DNA of 64,000 nucleotides. Source: Streptomyces sp. NBC_00490. GTDB lineage: Bacteria; Actinomycetota; Actinomycetes; Streptomycetales; Streptomycetaceae. The stretch spans positions 124,001-188,000 of the forward strand of contig NZ_CP107869.1 of assembly GCF_036013645.1 (NCBI RefSeq), written 5' to 3'. Every line of letters begins with the position of its first letter. Positions within the stretch are counted from its first letter, which is position 1. Positions 43,277 through 52,933 of the stretch are shown piece by piece. The translations under genes were made by a program, and so were the position numbers. The notes under the pieces are model-generated. The model ran no database searches. It was not told the origin of the DNA and saw only the letters and a list, made by a program, of their open reading frames with translations.

Positions 43277-45988
43277 TCATGGCTCTCCCCGCCCCTTCAC
43301 CAACCTCTGCACCCAGGCAGCAGTACGGCGGGTCTCAGGGTGATCCTCACCTAGCACCCGCCGCCGACGCTCAAGCGTTTCCTCGCCCAGAGCACGCGCC
43401 TCTTCCACGCGACCCACGTCCCGCAGATACACGGCCAGATTGTTCGCGGTGTTCAGTGTGTCCGGGTGCTCCGATCCCAACACCCGACGCTGCACCTCCA
43501 ACGCCTCCTCGCCCAACGCCACCGCATCCTCCACCCGACCCACAGACGCCAACCAGATGGCCAGGTTCGACGCCGTGTGCAGCGTGGCCCGGTGCTCCAA
43601 CCCCAACACCCGACGCTGCGCCGCCAACGTCTCCTCCCCCAACACCATCGCATCCTCCACCCGACCCACAGACGCCAACCAGATGGCCAGGTTCGACGCC
43701 GTGCGCAGTGTGTCCGGATGCTCCAACCCCAACACCCGACGCCGCGCCGCCAACGTCTCCTCCCCCAATACCATCGCATCCTCCACCCGACCCACAGACG
43801 CCAGATCGGCGGCCAGGTTGGACGCCGTGCGCAGCGTGGCCGGATGCTCCAACCCCAACACCCGACGCTGCACCTCCAACGTCTCCTCCCCCAACACCAC
43901 CGCGTCCTCCACCCGACCCACAGACGTCAACTGGATGGCCAGTGCGGTCGCCATGAGCAGTGTGTGCGGATGCTCCGACCCCGACACCTGACGGCGCGTC
44001 TGCAGCGTCTTCTCGTCCAGCGCGAGGGCTTCCTCATACCGTCCCAGCTCCCACAGCCGAACGGCATAGCTGTGAGCGCTGGCCAGGGTCACGGGGTGGT
44101 CGTCACCATGAAGGCGTCGGTACCGGACGAGGGTGTCTTCGTCCAGGGCGCGGGCGCGTTCGTGATCCTGGGTGCCGCTGTAGGCGAAGGCGAGGTTGTG
44201 GGCGGCCCGCAGGGTGTCCTCGTGGTCCGGGCCCAGCTGCTCAAGGCACGTGTCATACAGCCGTTGCAGCCGTTCCCGGGCCGGACGGGCCTGAGCGCGG
44301 TCCATCAGATACCAGCACGCCTCCCCCACCACAAACCGCCCCCGGCTGCTAGTGAGCCGGGCAGGGTCGAGGGCCAGGGCGTGCGGGAGCAGAACCTGCC
44401 AAGCCGGCCAGAACCGCGGCTCACCGGCCCGACCGGGGTTGGCCGCCGTCAGGAGCGCTTCGGCATCGGCCACCGCCTGGTCGTGCTCTTGGCTGGTCAT
44501 CTGACCCGCGAGCATCTCCTGGGTGAGGCGGTGCAGCTGCAGGGTGCCGCCCTGGACGCGGGCCAGACCGTGCCGGGCGACCGCCTCCACCGCCCCCACC
44601 GCCGCCAGCCGCGAACCCACCGTCTCCTTCAGGAGCGGGGAAGTCTGGTCGGGGAGGTGACCGGCGCAGGTGGTGAGGGCGAAAGGTTCCGGTGCCAGCA
44701 GGGCCAGCGCCTCCACCACCGCAGCGGCCCCGGGGTGGTCGGTCGCCAGGCGGGTGCGGGTCAGGCGGACCTGCGCGGCCAACGCGGTCGGGTAGCCGGG
44801 CGGATGGGCTTGCGCCATCACCTGGACCAGGTTCGCCGCCAGCTCCTCCTTCAGGTCCGCCGCCGACAGACCCCGGGTCAGCAGCGCGGCCGCCTGCGCG
44901 AGGGCGAGCGGAAGGTCGTCCAGGACAGCGGCGATGTTGTCGGCGTCCGCGTCAGCCAGGACCGCGCCCTGGGCGCGCAGCAACGCCACCGACTCGGCGC
45001 GGGAGAGTGTGTCGACGTCGAGAGGGACTGCGTAGCTGTTCCAGTGCGGGTTGCGGGAGGTGATCAGCACGTGTCCGGGGCCGCCCGGCAGGAACGCAGC
45101 GAGCGCGTTGGGGTCTTCGGCGTTGTCGAACACCAGCAGCCAGCGCGAGCGTGTCCGCAGTTCGGCAAGCAGCGCGGAGACCGCGTCGGCGGACGGTGTG
45201 CCCGCGGGCGCGGCACCCGTGTGCAGGGCCAGCGCGGCCAGCTGGTCGGGGATGAGCGCGGGGTCTTCCGAGGCCACCCACCACACCAGCTCGTACTCGC
45301 CCGCAAACCGGTAGGCGTACTCGATCGCGAGTTGCGTCTTACCCACCCCGCCACGGCCGTGCAGGGCCTGCACTGCCACCCGGCTGTCCGCCGCCAGGGC
45401 CTGGCGTAACTGGACCAGGAGGGTGTCGCGGCCAGTGAAGGACGCGTTGCGGGCAGGCAGGTTCCACACCCGCGGCAGACTCCCCGGCAGACGCGGGCTA
45501 CTGGCGCCCACCTGCCGCAACACCCCGCCACGGTCCGGGGCGGGCCCGGGGAAGGGCGGCTCGACGGTCGGCCGGGACGGGCCGTCGACCGCCTCCAGCA
45601 ACACCCTGCGCGCCTCCACCGGGCTCAGGCCGAACAGGTCCCGGCACAGCAGCTGGCGCAGGATCGCCGGCGGCTCCACCGCGGAAAGGCGGACCGGGGT
45701 GATCTTCTCCCGCATCGCCACCATCGCCGTCCACTCCGGCGTCGTGAACCGCTCCGGCTCGAAATACGCAGGAGAGAACAACGCCAGCAGCCGCCCCCGC
45801 TCGAGGGCAGCGTTCATCTTCACCACGAAGTTGTCGCCCGCACCCCAGTCCCAGTAGTCCAGCTCCACCTGGTGCCCGGCGTCGAGCAGCTGCCAGCCGA
45901 CCCACTCCGCCCACGCCCGATCCGCACCCGCATGACTGATGAACCACACCTGGTCCGACGTGCTGTCAGACGCCCCCGTATCAGTCAT
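43277..45988 (-). CDS. TIR-NB-ARC-TPR protein
   Basis: Start ATG 45988 ([17 protein letters not shown]) with GGGGG upstream. Residues 13-135 are a TIR domain ([37 protein letters not shown]). The NB-ARC domain has P-loop GRGGVGKT at 211-218, Walker B-like [17 protein letters not shown], and a GLPL-like [12 protein letters not shown]. The C-terminal third is TPR_12-like repeats ([22 protein letters not shown]), the last five nearly identical. STAND-type NTPases with TIR effector and repeat sensor act in bacterial antiphage sensing and cell death (NAD-consuming TIR in some). That activity here is inference. A paralogue's TPR end lies directly upstream. Confidence 0.85.
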   Translation of the reverse strand: MTDTGASDSTSDQVWFISHAGADRAWAEWVGWQLLDAGHQVELDYWDWGAGDNFVVKMNAALERGRLLALFSPAYFEPERFTTPEWTAMVAMREKITPVRLSAVEPPAILRQLLCRDLFGLSPVEARRVLLEAVDGPSRPTVEPPFPGPAPDRGGVLRQVGASSPRLPGSLPRVWNLPARNASFTGRDTLLVQLRQALAADSRVAVQALHGRGGVGKTQLAIEYAYRFAGEYELVWWVASEDPALIPDQLAALALHTGAAPAGTPSADAVSALLAELRTRSRWLLVFDNAEDPNALAAFLPGGPGHVLITSRNPHWNSYAVPLDVDTLSRAESVALLRAQGAVLADADADNIAAVLDDLPLALAQAAALLTRGLSAADLKEELAANLVQVMAQAHPPGYPTALAAQVRLTRTRLATDHPGAAAVVEALALLAPEPFALTTCAGHLPDQTSPLLKETVGSRLAAVGAVEAVARHGLARVQGGTLQLHRLTQEMLAGQMTSQEHDQAVADAEALLTAANPGRAGEPRFWPAWQVLLPHALALDPARLTSSRGRFVVGEACWYLMDRAQARPARERLQRLYDTCLEQLGPDHEDTLRAAHNLAFAYSGTQDHERARALDEDTLVRYRRLHGDDHPVTLASAHSYAVRLWELGRYEEALALDEKTLQTRRQVSGSEHPHTLLMATALAIQLTSVGRVEDAVVLGEETLEVQRRVLGLEHPATLRTASNLAADLASVGRVEDAMVLGEETLAARRRVLGLEHPDTLRTASNLAIWLASVGRVEDAMVLGEETLAAQRRVLGLEHRATLHTASNLAIWLASVGRVEDAVALGEEALEVQRRVLGSEHPDTLNTANNLAVYLRDVGRVEEARALGEETLERRRRVLGEDHPETRRTAAWVQRLVKGRGEP
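43481..43984 (-). repeat. 126-bp tandem repeats encoding 42-residue TPR units
   Basis: The sequence CACCCGACGC recurs at 43481, 43607, 43733 and 43859, exactly 126 bases apart. The units between are almost identical. On the coding strand they give RRVLGLEHP...ASNLA.. repeats. Such homogenised repeats indicate recent duplication or recombination within the sensor. Confidence 0.9.
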
Positions 45989-46410
45989 CCGTGCCCCCGC
46001 ACCGTGCCGCTGTACGTCACCAACCACCCTATGACCAGCGGCCCTTGACCGGCCCCGCGTTCACCAGCATCCATCCCCGGCATCGGGGGGCCGGGTGGCG
46101 GGGTCACTACGGGGTCCCTACCCGGCCCCGGACGCTCCGGTTCTTCGCCCAACGACTCCAGCCACCTGGCTGTCGTCTGGGTATCGGGGTGGCCTTCTCC
46201 CAGCACCCGACGCCGCGCTGCCAGCGTCTCCTCCGCCAACACCACCGCCTCCTCCACCCGACCCATATCCGCCAACCAGATCGCCGGGTTCGACGCCGTG
46301 CCCAGCGTGTCCGGATTCTCCAACCCCAACACCCGACGCCGCGTCTGTAGTGTCTTCTCGTCCAGGGCGAGCGCTTCCTCGTGCCGATCCCTGCCCGGTG
46401 CCGTGAAGTG
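45985..46410 (-). pseudogene. C-terminal TPR fragment of a lost paralogue
   Basis: The minus-strand frame reads [60 protein letters not shown], matching the repeat type of the TIR-NB-ARC protein, then a Pro-rich tail. It stops at TGA 45985-45987, overlapping the ATG of the TIR gene. The 5' part (NB-ARC) is missing and the upstream side borders the LacI-like gene. It is likely a truncated duplicate. Confidence 0.65.
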
Positions 46411-46508
46411 CCACAATGGCCCCGGCAGGCAGGCAGGCCGCTCCTAGGCCGGGCCTGTCGGGCAAGGGCGGCGGTCGTGGACGCACCGGTGTGAACCAGG
46501 AGGCGAAT

Positions 46509-47570
46509 GTGACGGACAAAGGCGAGGGCGAGGACCTGGCCGCTCCGGGCGACACTCGGAGGTCCATCACGATCGCCTGCATGACCGATCCCGCCGACCT
46601 CCCGGCTCCGACCCCGGCCCCGCAGCCGCCGACGCCGACACCGTCGGACGACCACCACGCCCTGCCGGAGCGCACCCGCGCCTGCGTGGAGGAACTGCTG
46701 CGGCACCACGGCGCCGACCGGCCGGGTGACAACAGCGAGCTCGTCGAGCTGGTTTTTCACGAGCTGACGAACATGTGGAGCGAGGAGATCCTGCAGGGTA
46801 TCGAAGCCGTCGCGCGGGAGCAGCGGGTCGGGCTCGTGGTGAGCGGATTCGCGGCCCGTTCCGGTGAGCTGCTGCCCCTGCGCGCCGGAGCCCCCTGCCT
46901 GTCGGTGCGGCCCCTCCCGGCCTCGGCGCTCGAGCAGCTGACGGCGCAGGGCATCCCCTTCGTCGTCTACGACCCGATCACCGAGCTGTCGCAGGGCACT
47001 CCCTATATCGGCTCCACGAACTTCCGCGGCGGCCAAGCGGCGACGCGGCACCTGCTGGGGCTCGGGCACCGCCGCATCGCCATGATCAACGGTCCTGACC
47101 ACCCCTACTGCGTGGCCCGGCAGGCCGGCCACCTCGCCGCGCTGGCCGAGGCCGGCCTGTCCCCGGAGCCCGGGCTGACGCCTTGGACGCCCATCACCTT
47201 CGAGGACGGCCATGCGACCGCACGGCAGCTGCTCTCGCTCCCCGACCCGCCGACCGCGATCTTCGCCGCTTCCGACATGCAGGCGCTCGGCGTCTACCAG
47301 GCCGCCAGGGAGCTGGGGCTGTCCATTCCCGGCGATCTGAGCGTCGTAGGCTTTGACGATCTGCCGGTCGCGGCGCTGCTCGATCCTCCGCTGACCACGG
47401 TGTACCAGCCGCTGCGGGAGATGGCAGCCACCGCCGCCGGCCTGGCGCTCGCGCTGGGCCGGGGCGGGGAACTGCCCCAGACCGGGGTGGAGATCGCCAC
47501 CGCACTGGTGGTCCGCCAGAGCACCGCGCCTCCGCGGCAGCACGGCGCCACGACGAACGGGACGGCATGA
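46509..47570 (+). CDS. LacI-family-type regulator lacking a recognisable HTH
   Basis: Start GTG 46509 (VTDKGEGEDL) has GGAGG upstream. The C-terminal 270 residues are a periplasmic-binding-like sugar-sensing domain: LVVSGFAAR, GIPFVVYDPITELSQGTPYI, the LacI-type NFRGGQAATRHLLGLGHRRIAMI, PTAIFAASDMQALGVYQAA, LSVVGFDDLP. Where the HTH should be, the sequence is SITIACMTDPADLPAPTPAP then PPTPTPSD, Pro-rich and unlike the next gene's HTH. DNA binding is therefore unlikely. It overlaps the second LacI gene (ATGA) and may work with it. Confidence 0.8.
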   Translation: MTDKGEGEDLAAPGDTRRSITIACMTDPADLPAPTPAPQPPTPTPSDDHHALPERTRACVEELLRHHGADRPGDNSELVELVFHELTNMWSEEILQGIEAVAREQRVGLVVSGFAARSGELLPLRAGAPCLSVRPLPASALEQLTAQGIPFVVYDPITELSQGTPYIGSTNFRGGQAATRHLLGLGHRRIAMINGPDHPYCVARQAGHLAALAEAGLSPEPGLTPWTPITFEDGHATARQLLSLPDPPTAIFAASDMQALGVYQAARELGLSIPGDLSVVGFDDLPVAALLDPPLTTVYQPLREMAATAAGLALALGRGGELPQTGVEIATALVVRQSTAPPRQHGATTNGTA

Positions 47571-48592
47571 AGGCGACGGACGACCGGGCGGAAGCGGGCG
47601 CGGAAGCGGGCGCCGTCACGATCGCGTACATCGCAGAATCGGCGGGCGTCTCCATTCCGACCGTGTCCAAGGTGCTCAACCGGCGCGGCGGCGTCTCGGA
47701 CCAGACCCGCGCGCGCGTCGAGGAACTCATCACCCTCCACGGCTACCGCAAGCCGGTCGGCAACCGCAGCAACGTCGTGGAGCTGGTCTTCCGTGAGCTC
47801 GACAGCCTGTGGGCGGTTGAGGTCATCCGCGGGGTGGAGCGGGCAGCGCGCAAGCACCGGGCCGTGGTGATGGTCTCCGAGGTCCGCAGTGACGGCCCAC
47901 CGGGGCGCTCGATCGAGGACACAGCCGGCCGCAGGCCGAACTGCGTCCTGGCGGTGAACCGGCTCTCGCCGGAGGAACGCGAGCAGCTGACCGCGGCGGG
48001 CATTCCCTTCGTCATCATCGATCCGCTCGACGACCTCCCCGACGAGGTGCCGTTCGTGGGTTCCACCGGCTTCCGCGGCGGGCAGGCCGCGATGCGGCAC
48101 CTGCTGGACCTGGGGCACCGCCGCATCGCCATGATCAGCGGCACCGGCCAGCCCGTCATCGTGCCCCGGCAGTCGGGCTTCCTCGCGGCGCTCGCCCAGG
48201 ACGGACTGGCGCACGATCCCGAGCTGCTGGCCGTTTCCCCCTTCACTCGCGAGGGCGGCCGGGCCGCCGCGCTCGAGCTGCTCGCCCTCCCCGAGCGGCC
48301 CACCGCCTTCGTCACCGTCTCCGACCCGCAGGCGCTCGGCGTCTACCAGGCCGCCGGAGAACTCGGGCTGTCCGTCCCCCGCGACCTGAGCGTGGTCGGC
48401 TTCGACGACCTGCCGATCGCCTCATGGGCCGAGCCGCCGCTGACCACGGTGCACCAGCCCCTCAACGAGATGGCAGCCGCCGCGACCGAACTGGCGCTCG
48501 CCCTCGGCCGTCGCGAGGAGGTCCAGCAGGGCGGCACCGAGATCGCCACGACCCTCACCGTCCGCGGCAGCACGGCCCGGCCGAAGCGCTGA
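47567..48592 (+). CDS. LacI-family transcriptional regulator
   Basis: ATG 47567 overlaps the previous stop. Residues 12-65 form the LacI HTH and hinge: VTIAYIAESAGVSIPTVSKVL, RRGGVSDQTRARVEELITLH. The sensor domain shows VIRGVERAARKHRAVVMVSE, AAGIPFVIIDPLDDLPDEVP, FRGGQAAMRHLLDLGHRRIAMI, AFVTVSDPQALGVYQAAGEL, LSVVGFDDLP, matching its upstream neighbour. It likely represses sugar genes, perhaps in this region; target unknown. Confidence 0.88.
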   Translation: MKATDDRAEAGAEAGAVTIAYIAESAGVSIPTVSKVLNRRGGVSDQTRARVEELITLHGYRKPVGNRSNVVELVFRELDSLWAVEVIRGVERAARKHRAVVMVSEVRSDGPPGRSIEDTAGRRPNCVLAVNRLSPEEREQLTAAGIPFVIIDPLDDLPDEVPFVGSTGFRGGQAAMRHLLDLGHRRIAMISGTGQPVIVPRQSGFLAALAQDGLAHDPELLAVSPFTREGGRAAALELLALPERPTAFVTVSDPQALGVYQAAGELGLSVPRDLSVVGFDDLPIASWAEPPLTTVHQPLNEMAAAATELALALGRREEVQQGGTEIATTLTVRGSTARPKR

Positions 48593-48666
48593 GCATGTCG
48601 TAGTGGTCCTCCCAGCCAAACCTGATGGCCGGTCAGCAGCTCTGTGTCGGGCGGGCGGCTGCCGGG

Positions 48667-49433
48667 TCAGCCGCTGGTCGACTCCCGTACCACCAGGGAG
48701 AAGTGGCTGACGAACTCCTCCCGGTCCTGCGGGAGCTCGGCCTGGCCGATCCTCCGGGCGAGGAGCGCGACCGCCCGCTCGGCCATGGCGCCGTGATCCG
48801 GATCGATGGTGGACAGTGAGGGGACGAGGAACTCGCTGCTCTCGACGTTGTCGAAGCCGATCACCTCGACCTGCTCGGGGACCTGCACCTCGACGTCGGC
48901 GAGACTGCGCAGCACGCCCATCGCCAGGGTGTCCGTCACGCAGACGCACCGTCGAAGCCGAGCCCGCTCTCCACCATCTCCCGGGCGCGCTGTGCACCCG
49001 CCCGCATCGTGAACGCTTCCATGCTCTGGGTCAGAGCGGGATCCACCCGCAGACCGGCATCCTCCAGTGCCTGCCGGTATCCGGTGTGGCGCAGGATGGA
49101 CATGTCGGACAGCGCCGCCAGTTCGTTCTCGCGCAGCGCACCGGTCTGCTCGATGCTCACCCGCAGGTCGTACCGCACGGCCGCGGCGACGATGGCGGCA
49201 GCCAACTCGCCGTAGTACGCACTGTTGACCCCCGGAACGGCGAGACCGATGATGCCGGTCCGGCCCTTGCGCAGGTTGCGGGCTGCCAGATTGCCGCGGT
49301 AGTCGAGCCGGGCCATCGCCTCGAGGACCTTCTCCCGCGTCGCCCTGCGCACGTTCGGGTGATCATTGATGACATTGGAGACGGTCATCGCCGAGACCCC
49401 GGCGGCCTTCGCCACGCCCTGGATGGTTGCCAC
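48667..49433 (-). pseudogene. LacI-family regulator with internal deletion and frameshift
   Basis: ATG 49433 starts MATIQGVAKAAGVSAMTVSN (intact HTH) and continues to GIIGLAVPGVNSAYYGELAA. After SIEQTGALRENELAALSD the sequence jumps to RHTGYRQALEDAGLRVDPAL, missing about 80-100 residues of the usual core. Near 48940 the frame changes from GLGFDG to TDTLAMGVLRSLADVEVQVP and ends ARRIGQAELP...VRESTSG. The deletion and indel make it non-functional. It lies before the GH51 gene in the same direction. Confidence 0.85.
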
Positions 49434-49476
49434 GTTTACCCTCGGTCGATGGTGGGCGCAGACGCAGCGGCAGGCC

Positions 49477-51057
49477 TCAGCGCAGGTGGGCCACGGGTGC
49501 CTGGATGGTGAGGAACGAGTGCGGGGGAATCGTCAGCACCATTCCCTGGCCGGTTGACTTCACCGCGTCGAACGGGCGCGGGGCAACCGCCTCGGGCATC
49601 TCCGCGGTGTTGTGGACCTGAAGCCGGTCCGCGGTCAGCAGGCGGCCGGTCGGCTCGCCGACGGAGCCGCCCCGCAGGTCGAGTGTCACCTCGGCGGCCT
49701 CCTCGGCGTCCAGGTTGGTCAGTGAGATCAGCACCGTGCCGTCCTTGATGCTGGCGGAGGCGGAGAGCGTGTCGAGTTCGCTGTCCCCCACCCGGCGCTG
49801 GGCGTTCTGGGCCTGCACGTGCACGGCGAGCGAGGTGGCGTCCTGATGGCCCTTGTTCATTTCGAAGACGTGGTACGTCGGGGTCAGGACCAGCGCGTCG
49901 CCGTCGGTGAGCAGCATGGCCTGCAGGACATTGACGGTCTGGGCGATGTTGGCCATGTACAGGCGTGCCGCGTGCCGGTGGAAGATGTCGAAGTGGGTGC
50001 TGGCCACGAGCGCGTCGCGCAGGGCGTTCTGCTGGAACAGGAAGCCCGGATTGGTGCCGGGTTCCGTGTCCCACCAGGTGCCCCACTCGTCCAGGACCAG
50101 CCCGACCCTGCGGCCCGGGTCATAGCAGTCCATGACCGTGGAATGGCCGGTGAGGATACGGTCGATCCGCTTGGCCTCCAGCATCGTGCGGTAGTAGTCG
50201 TCCGTGTCGAAGTCGGTGGCGCTGCCCTTCGCTTCCCACGGGCCGATCACCGTGTACTGGTGAACGGACAGGCCCTGGAAGAAGTTGCGGGGCGTTGCCT
50301 CGCAGCCGAAGCAGCCGATCTGCTGCATCAGCGTCTCGGTCCACTTGTAGTCGTCGCCGGTCGCGCCGGAGGCGATGCGGTACAGCGTGTTGCCGCTGTG
50401 GTCACGGCAGTACGTGGCGTACTGGCGGGCCAGATCGGCGGAATACTCCGCGCGCATGTTGCCGCCGCAGCCCCAGGTCTCGTTGCCGATACCCCAGAAC
50501 TTCACCCGCCACGGCTCCTCCCGGCCGTTGGCCTTGCGCAGCCGCACCATCGGGCTGTCGCCGTCGCGGGTCAGGTACTCCACCCAATCGCTCATCTCCT
50601 GCACCGTGCCGGAGCCGACGTTGCCGCTGATGTACGGCTCCGCACCGAGCAGCTCGCACAGGGCCATGAACTCGTGGGTGCCGAAGTGGTTGTTCTCCTC
50701 CACGTTGCCCCAGTGGGTGTTGACCATGCGGGGGCGCTGGTCCCGGGGGCCGATGCCGTCCTTCCAGTGGTACTCGTCGGCGAAACAGCCGCCCGGCCAG
50801 CGCAGGTTCGGGATGTTCAGCGCGCGCAGAGCCTGCACGACATCCAGGCGGATACCCCCCTCGTTGGGTATCGGCGAGTCCTCCCCGACCCAGAAGCCGC
50901 CGTAGACACAGCGGCCGAGGTGTTCGGCGAAGTGACCGTAGAGGTGGCGGCTGATCGTCGGGCCCTCGATGTCGAGGTTGATGACAGCGGTGGCGGTGGC
51001 AGTGGGCACGGGGTGGCTCCAGGGAGTGGGATTTGTATCGATGGAAGGGGCGGCCAC
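49477..51057 (-). CDS. abfA: Alpha-L-arabinofuranosidase (GH51)
   Basis: GTG 51057 with GAGGAG upstream; 526 residues. GH51 motifs: [20 protein letters not shown] near the N-terminus, [18 protein letters not shown], the acid/base E193 in [12 protein letters not shown], and the nucleophile E324 in [13 protein letters not shown]. No signal peptide, so intracellular. It would cleave arabinose from imported arabino-oligosaccharides. Last gene of the minus-strand operon; a strong hairpin lies just upstream at 51081. Confidence 0.92.
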   Translation of the reverse strand: MAAPSIDTNPTPWSHPVPTATATAVINLDIEGPTISRHLYGHFAEHLGRCVYGGFWVGEDSPIPNEGGIRLDVVQALRALNIPNLRWPGGCFADEYHWKDGIGPRDQRPRMVNTHWGNVEENNHFGTHEFMALCELLGAEPYISGNVGSGTVQEMSDWVEYLTRDGDSPMVRLRKANGREEPWRVKFWGIGNETWGCGGNMRAEYSADLARQYATYCRDHSGNTLYRIASGATGDDYKWTETLMQQIGCFGCEATPRNFFQGLSVHQYTVIGPWEAKGSATDFDTDDYYRTMLEAKRIDRILTGHSTVMDCYDPGRRVGLVLDEWGTWWDTEPGTNPGFLFQQNALRDALVASTHFDIFHRHAARLYMANIAQTVNVLQAMLLTDGDALVLTPTYHVFEMNKGHQDATSLAVHVQAQNAQRRVGDSELDTLSASASIKDGTVLISLTNLDAEEAAEVTLDLRGGSVGEPTGRLLTADRLQVHNTAEMPEAVAPRPFDAVKSTGQGMVLTIPPHSFLTIQAPVAHLR

Positions 51058-51080
51058 GAGGGCTCCTCGGGGCCTGGGGA

Positions 51081-51114
51081 GCCCCGGCCGTCGGAGGTCT
51101 CCGGCGGCCGGGGC
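51081..51114 (-). terminator. Strong hairpin between GH5 and GH51 genes
   Basis: GCCCCGGCCG (51081-51090) pairs with CGGCCGGGGC (51105-51114) in the 72-base gap. There is no clear U-run, so it may attenuate transcription into the GH51 gene or stabilise upstream mRNA rather than terminate. Confidence 0.5.
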
Positions 51115-51129
51115 GTGGTTGACGGATGG

Positions 51130-52887
51130 TCAGCCGACGGTGCCGGTCACCTTGCTGCCATTCTTGGTGACCTTGTAGGTGGCGGTCTGGCCGCTGTAGA
51201 AGTGGAAGACCAGCGTGGCCGTGTCGCCGTCACGCAGCGAGTTGAGGAACAGGGGGGTCAGCACGATCGTGCTGTTGGGGTAGTCGGGCGAGAACGTCTC
51301 GTTGAACGTCTGGTAGGGGGTCCAGTCGGTCGGGCCGGCGTTGGTGCCGTCGGCGTAGGTGGCGTGCATGGTCGCCAGGTTGTTGCCCCGGTACTGGGTG
51401 GGGATGGTCAGGCCGTCGGTGGTACCGGTGGCAGCCGCCACCGACGGGTTGTCGTTGGTGACGATGTCGATGTTCCACGGCACCCCGGTGGAGAACCGGG
51501 CCTGGACCGTGGCGTCGGTGCCGTAGGCGCGGCTGCCGACCAGGCGGGTCAGCGCACTGGCGGTGAAGGTCAGCGTGGTTCCGGAGACGGTGTATTCCCT
51601 GCCCGGGCGCAGCTTGGTGTTGCCCTGCCACACGCCCAGGAAGTGGGTGCCGTTGGGGTTCAGGGTGAGCGACTCGGCGGTGATCGGGGCGGACTTGGAG
51701 ACGAAGAGCTTGTCGAAGGAGGCCGTGCCCGAGCGGGTGGTCCAGCTCGACTTGATCATCGCGATGATGTCCGGGTCACGCCACTGGAGCGTTTCACGGT
51801 TCAGGTAGTTGAAGGCGTCCCACAGGGCGGTGGTGACGCCGTACTTGCGCGCCGCGTATCCCAGATGCTCGTAGTACTTCAGCTGCTCGCCCCGCTCGAC
51901 TGATTCGGGCCAGAAGTAGTTGGGGCTGGTCAACAGGCCGTACTCGCCGAGGTAGACCGGGATGCCCTTGTCGATGAAGGTGTCGTGCATATCGGCGAAG
52001 GAGTCGTCCAGGTATTTCTGGGCGATGTCGCCGTACAGGGTGCCGCCGGCGATGTTCGCGCTGAACGGGTAGTAGCTGTAGAAGTGCACGGTCGCCACCA
52101 GCTGGCTGTCGTGCAGGGAGTTGATGGTGGTGGACAGGTCGTCCAGGAGGGGCTGGGCGCCATCGCCGCCCACGGTGGGCAGGACGAGCATCCTGGTCGC
52201 GTTCGCCCCGCCCGAGGCGCGGACCACGGTGTGGAAGGAGACGTTCAGCTCGTTCAGGTACTGGGTCGCCTGCGCGGTCGTGGCACCGGGGAACCGCGGT
52301 TCGTTGATGCTCTCGAAGAGCAGGGTGCGCGGCTCGGACTTGAAGGCCTCGGAGATCTGCGACCAGGTGGAGGCGAAGCGGGCCATGACATTGTCGTGGT
52401 CCGTGACGATGTTGTTGACCCAATTCACCGAGTCGTGGTGGGCGTCGAGCACGACGTACAGGCCGTCGGCCTGCGCCCAGTCCACGACCTGCTTGACCCG
52501 GGCCACGAAGGTGGCATCGATGGTGTACGGCGCGGTGGCGGACTGGTGGGTGCCCCAGGTGACCGGGATGCGGACGCTGCGGAAGCCATTCGCGGCGATG
52601 GTGTCGAAGATCGCCTTGGTGGTCAGGGGGTTGCCCCAGGCGGTTTCAGTGGGGGCGTCCAGGGAGTTGCCCAGGTTCCAGCTGGGCTGCATCTGCGCCA
52701 CGGCGTCGATGGCCTTGGCCGGGACGCGGACGACCGGGTGCCGCGCCGCGCCGTGATCGTCGGTGGCGCCGAAGGCGGCGGTGCCGGACAGGCCCAGCAT
52801 GACGGCCAGGGCCGTCAGCAGGGCGGCCAGGCGGCCGAGGCCGCGGCCTCTGGCGCGCCGGTGCGCGGGTGGCTGGATGTCGCTCAT
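51130..52887 (-). CDS. Secreted GH5 endo-glycanase with C-terminal Ig-like/CBM_X2 module
   Basis: ATG 52887 (GAAAGG upstream) encodes 585 residues. Residues 1-40 are a signal peptide with Arg-rich start and the hydrophobic LAALLTALAVMLGL. The GH5 catalytic domain (50-370) has PSWNLGNSLDAP, RIPVTWGTH, VVLDAHHD, acid/base E196 in FESINEPRFPG, and nucleophile E315 in VYLGEYGLL. The C-terminal part (residues 390-480) resembles CBM_X2 (LTLNPNGTHFLGVWQG, YTVSGTTLTFTASAL). It would cut extracellular beta-glucan, mannan or xyloglucan; subfamily cannot be told. It is the only secreted hydrolase in the operon. Confidence 0.9.
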   Translation of the reverse strand: MSDIQPPAHRRARGRGLGRLAALLTALAVMLGLSGTAAFGATDDHGAARHPVVRVPAKAIDAVAQMQPSWNLGNSLDAPTETAWGNPLTTKAIFDTIAANGFRSVRIPVTWGTHQSATAPYTIDATFVARVKQVVDWAQADGLYVVLDAHHDSVNWVNNIVTDHDNVMARFASTWSQISEAFKSEPRTLLFESINEPRFPGATTAQATQYLNELNVSFHTVVRASGGANATRMLVLPTVGGDGAQPLLDDLSTTINSLHDSQLVATVHFYSYYPFSANIAGGTLYGDIAQKYLDDSFADMHDTFIDKGIPVYLGEYGLLTSPNYFWPESVERGEQLKYYEHLGYAARKYGVTTALWDAFNYLNRETLQWRDPDIIAMIKSSWTTRSGTASFDKLFVSKSAPITAESLTLNPNGTHFLGVWQGNTKLRPGREYTVSGTTLTFTASALTRLVGSRAYGTDATVQARFSTGVPWNIDIVTNDNPSVAAATGTTDGLTIPTQYRGNNLATMHATYADGTNAGPTDWTPYQTFNETFSPDYPNSTIVLTPLFLNSLRDGDTATLVFHFYSGQTATYKVTKNGSKVTGTVG

Positions 52888-52933
52888 GCCATGTGCCTTT
52901 CTCGAGATGAGTGGATCTCTGGCGAAGTGCGGG

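Noticed and set aside
43481..43984. CRISPR array
   Set aside because: The 126-bp periodic units are coding TPR repeats in frame, without short repeats and unique spacers.
43466..45409. 647-codon open frame on the plus strand
   Set aside because: Antisense to the TIR-NB-ARC-TPR gene; the repeats in it simply mirror the TPR-coding repeats.
49819..51903. 694-codon open frame on the plus strand
   Set aside because: Antisense to GH51 and GH5, whose catalytic motifs are clear on the other strand.
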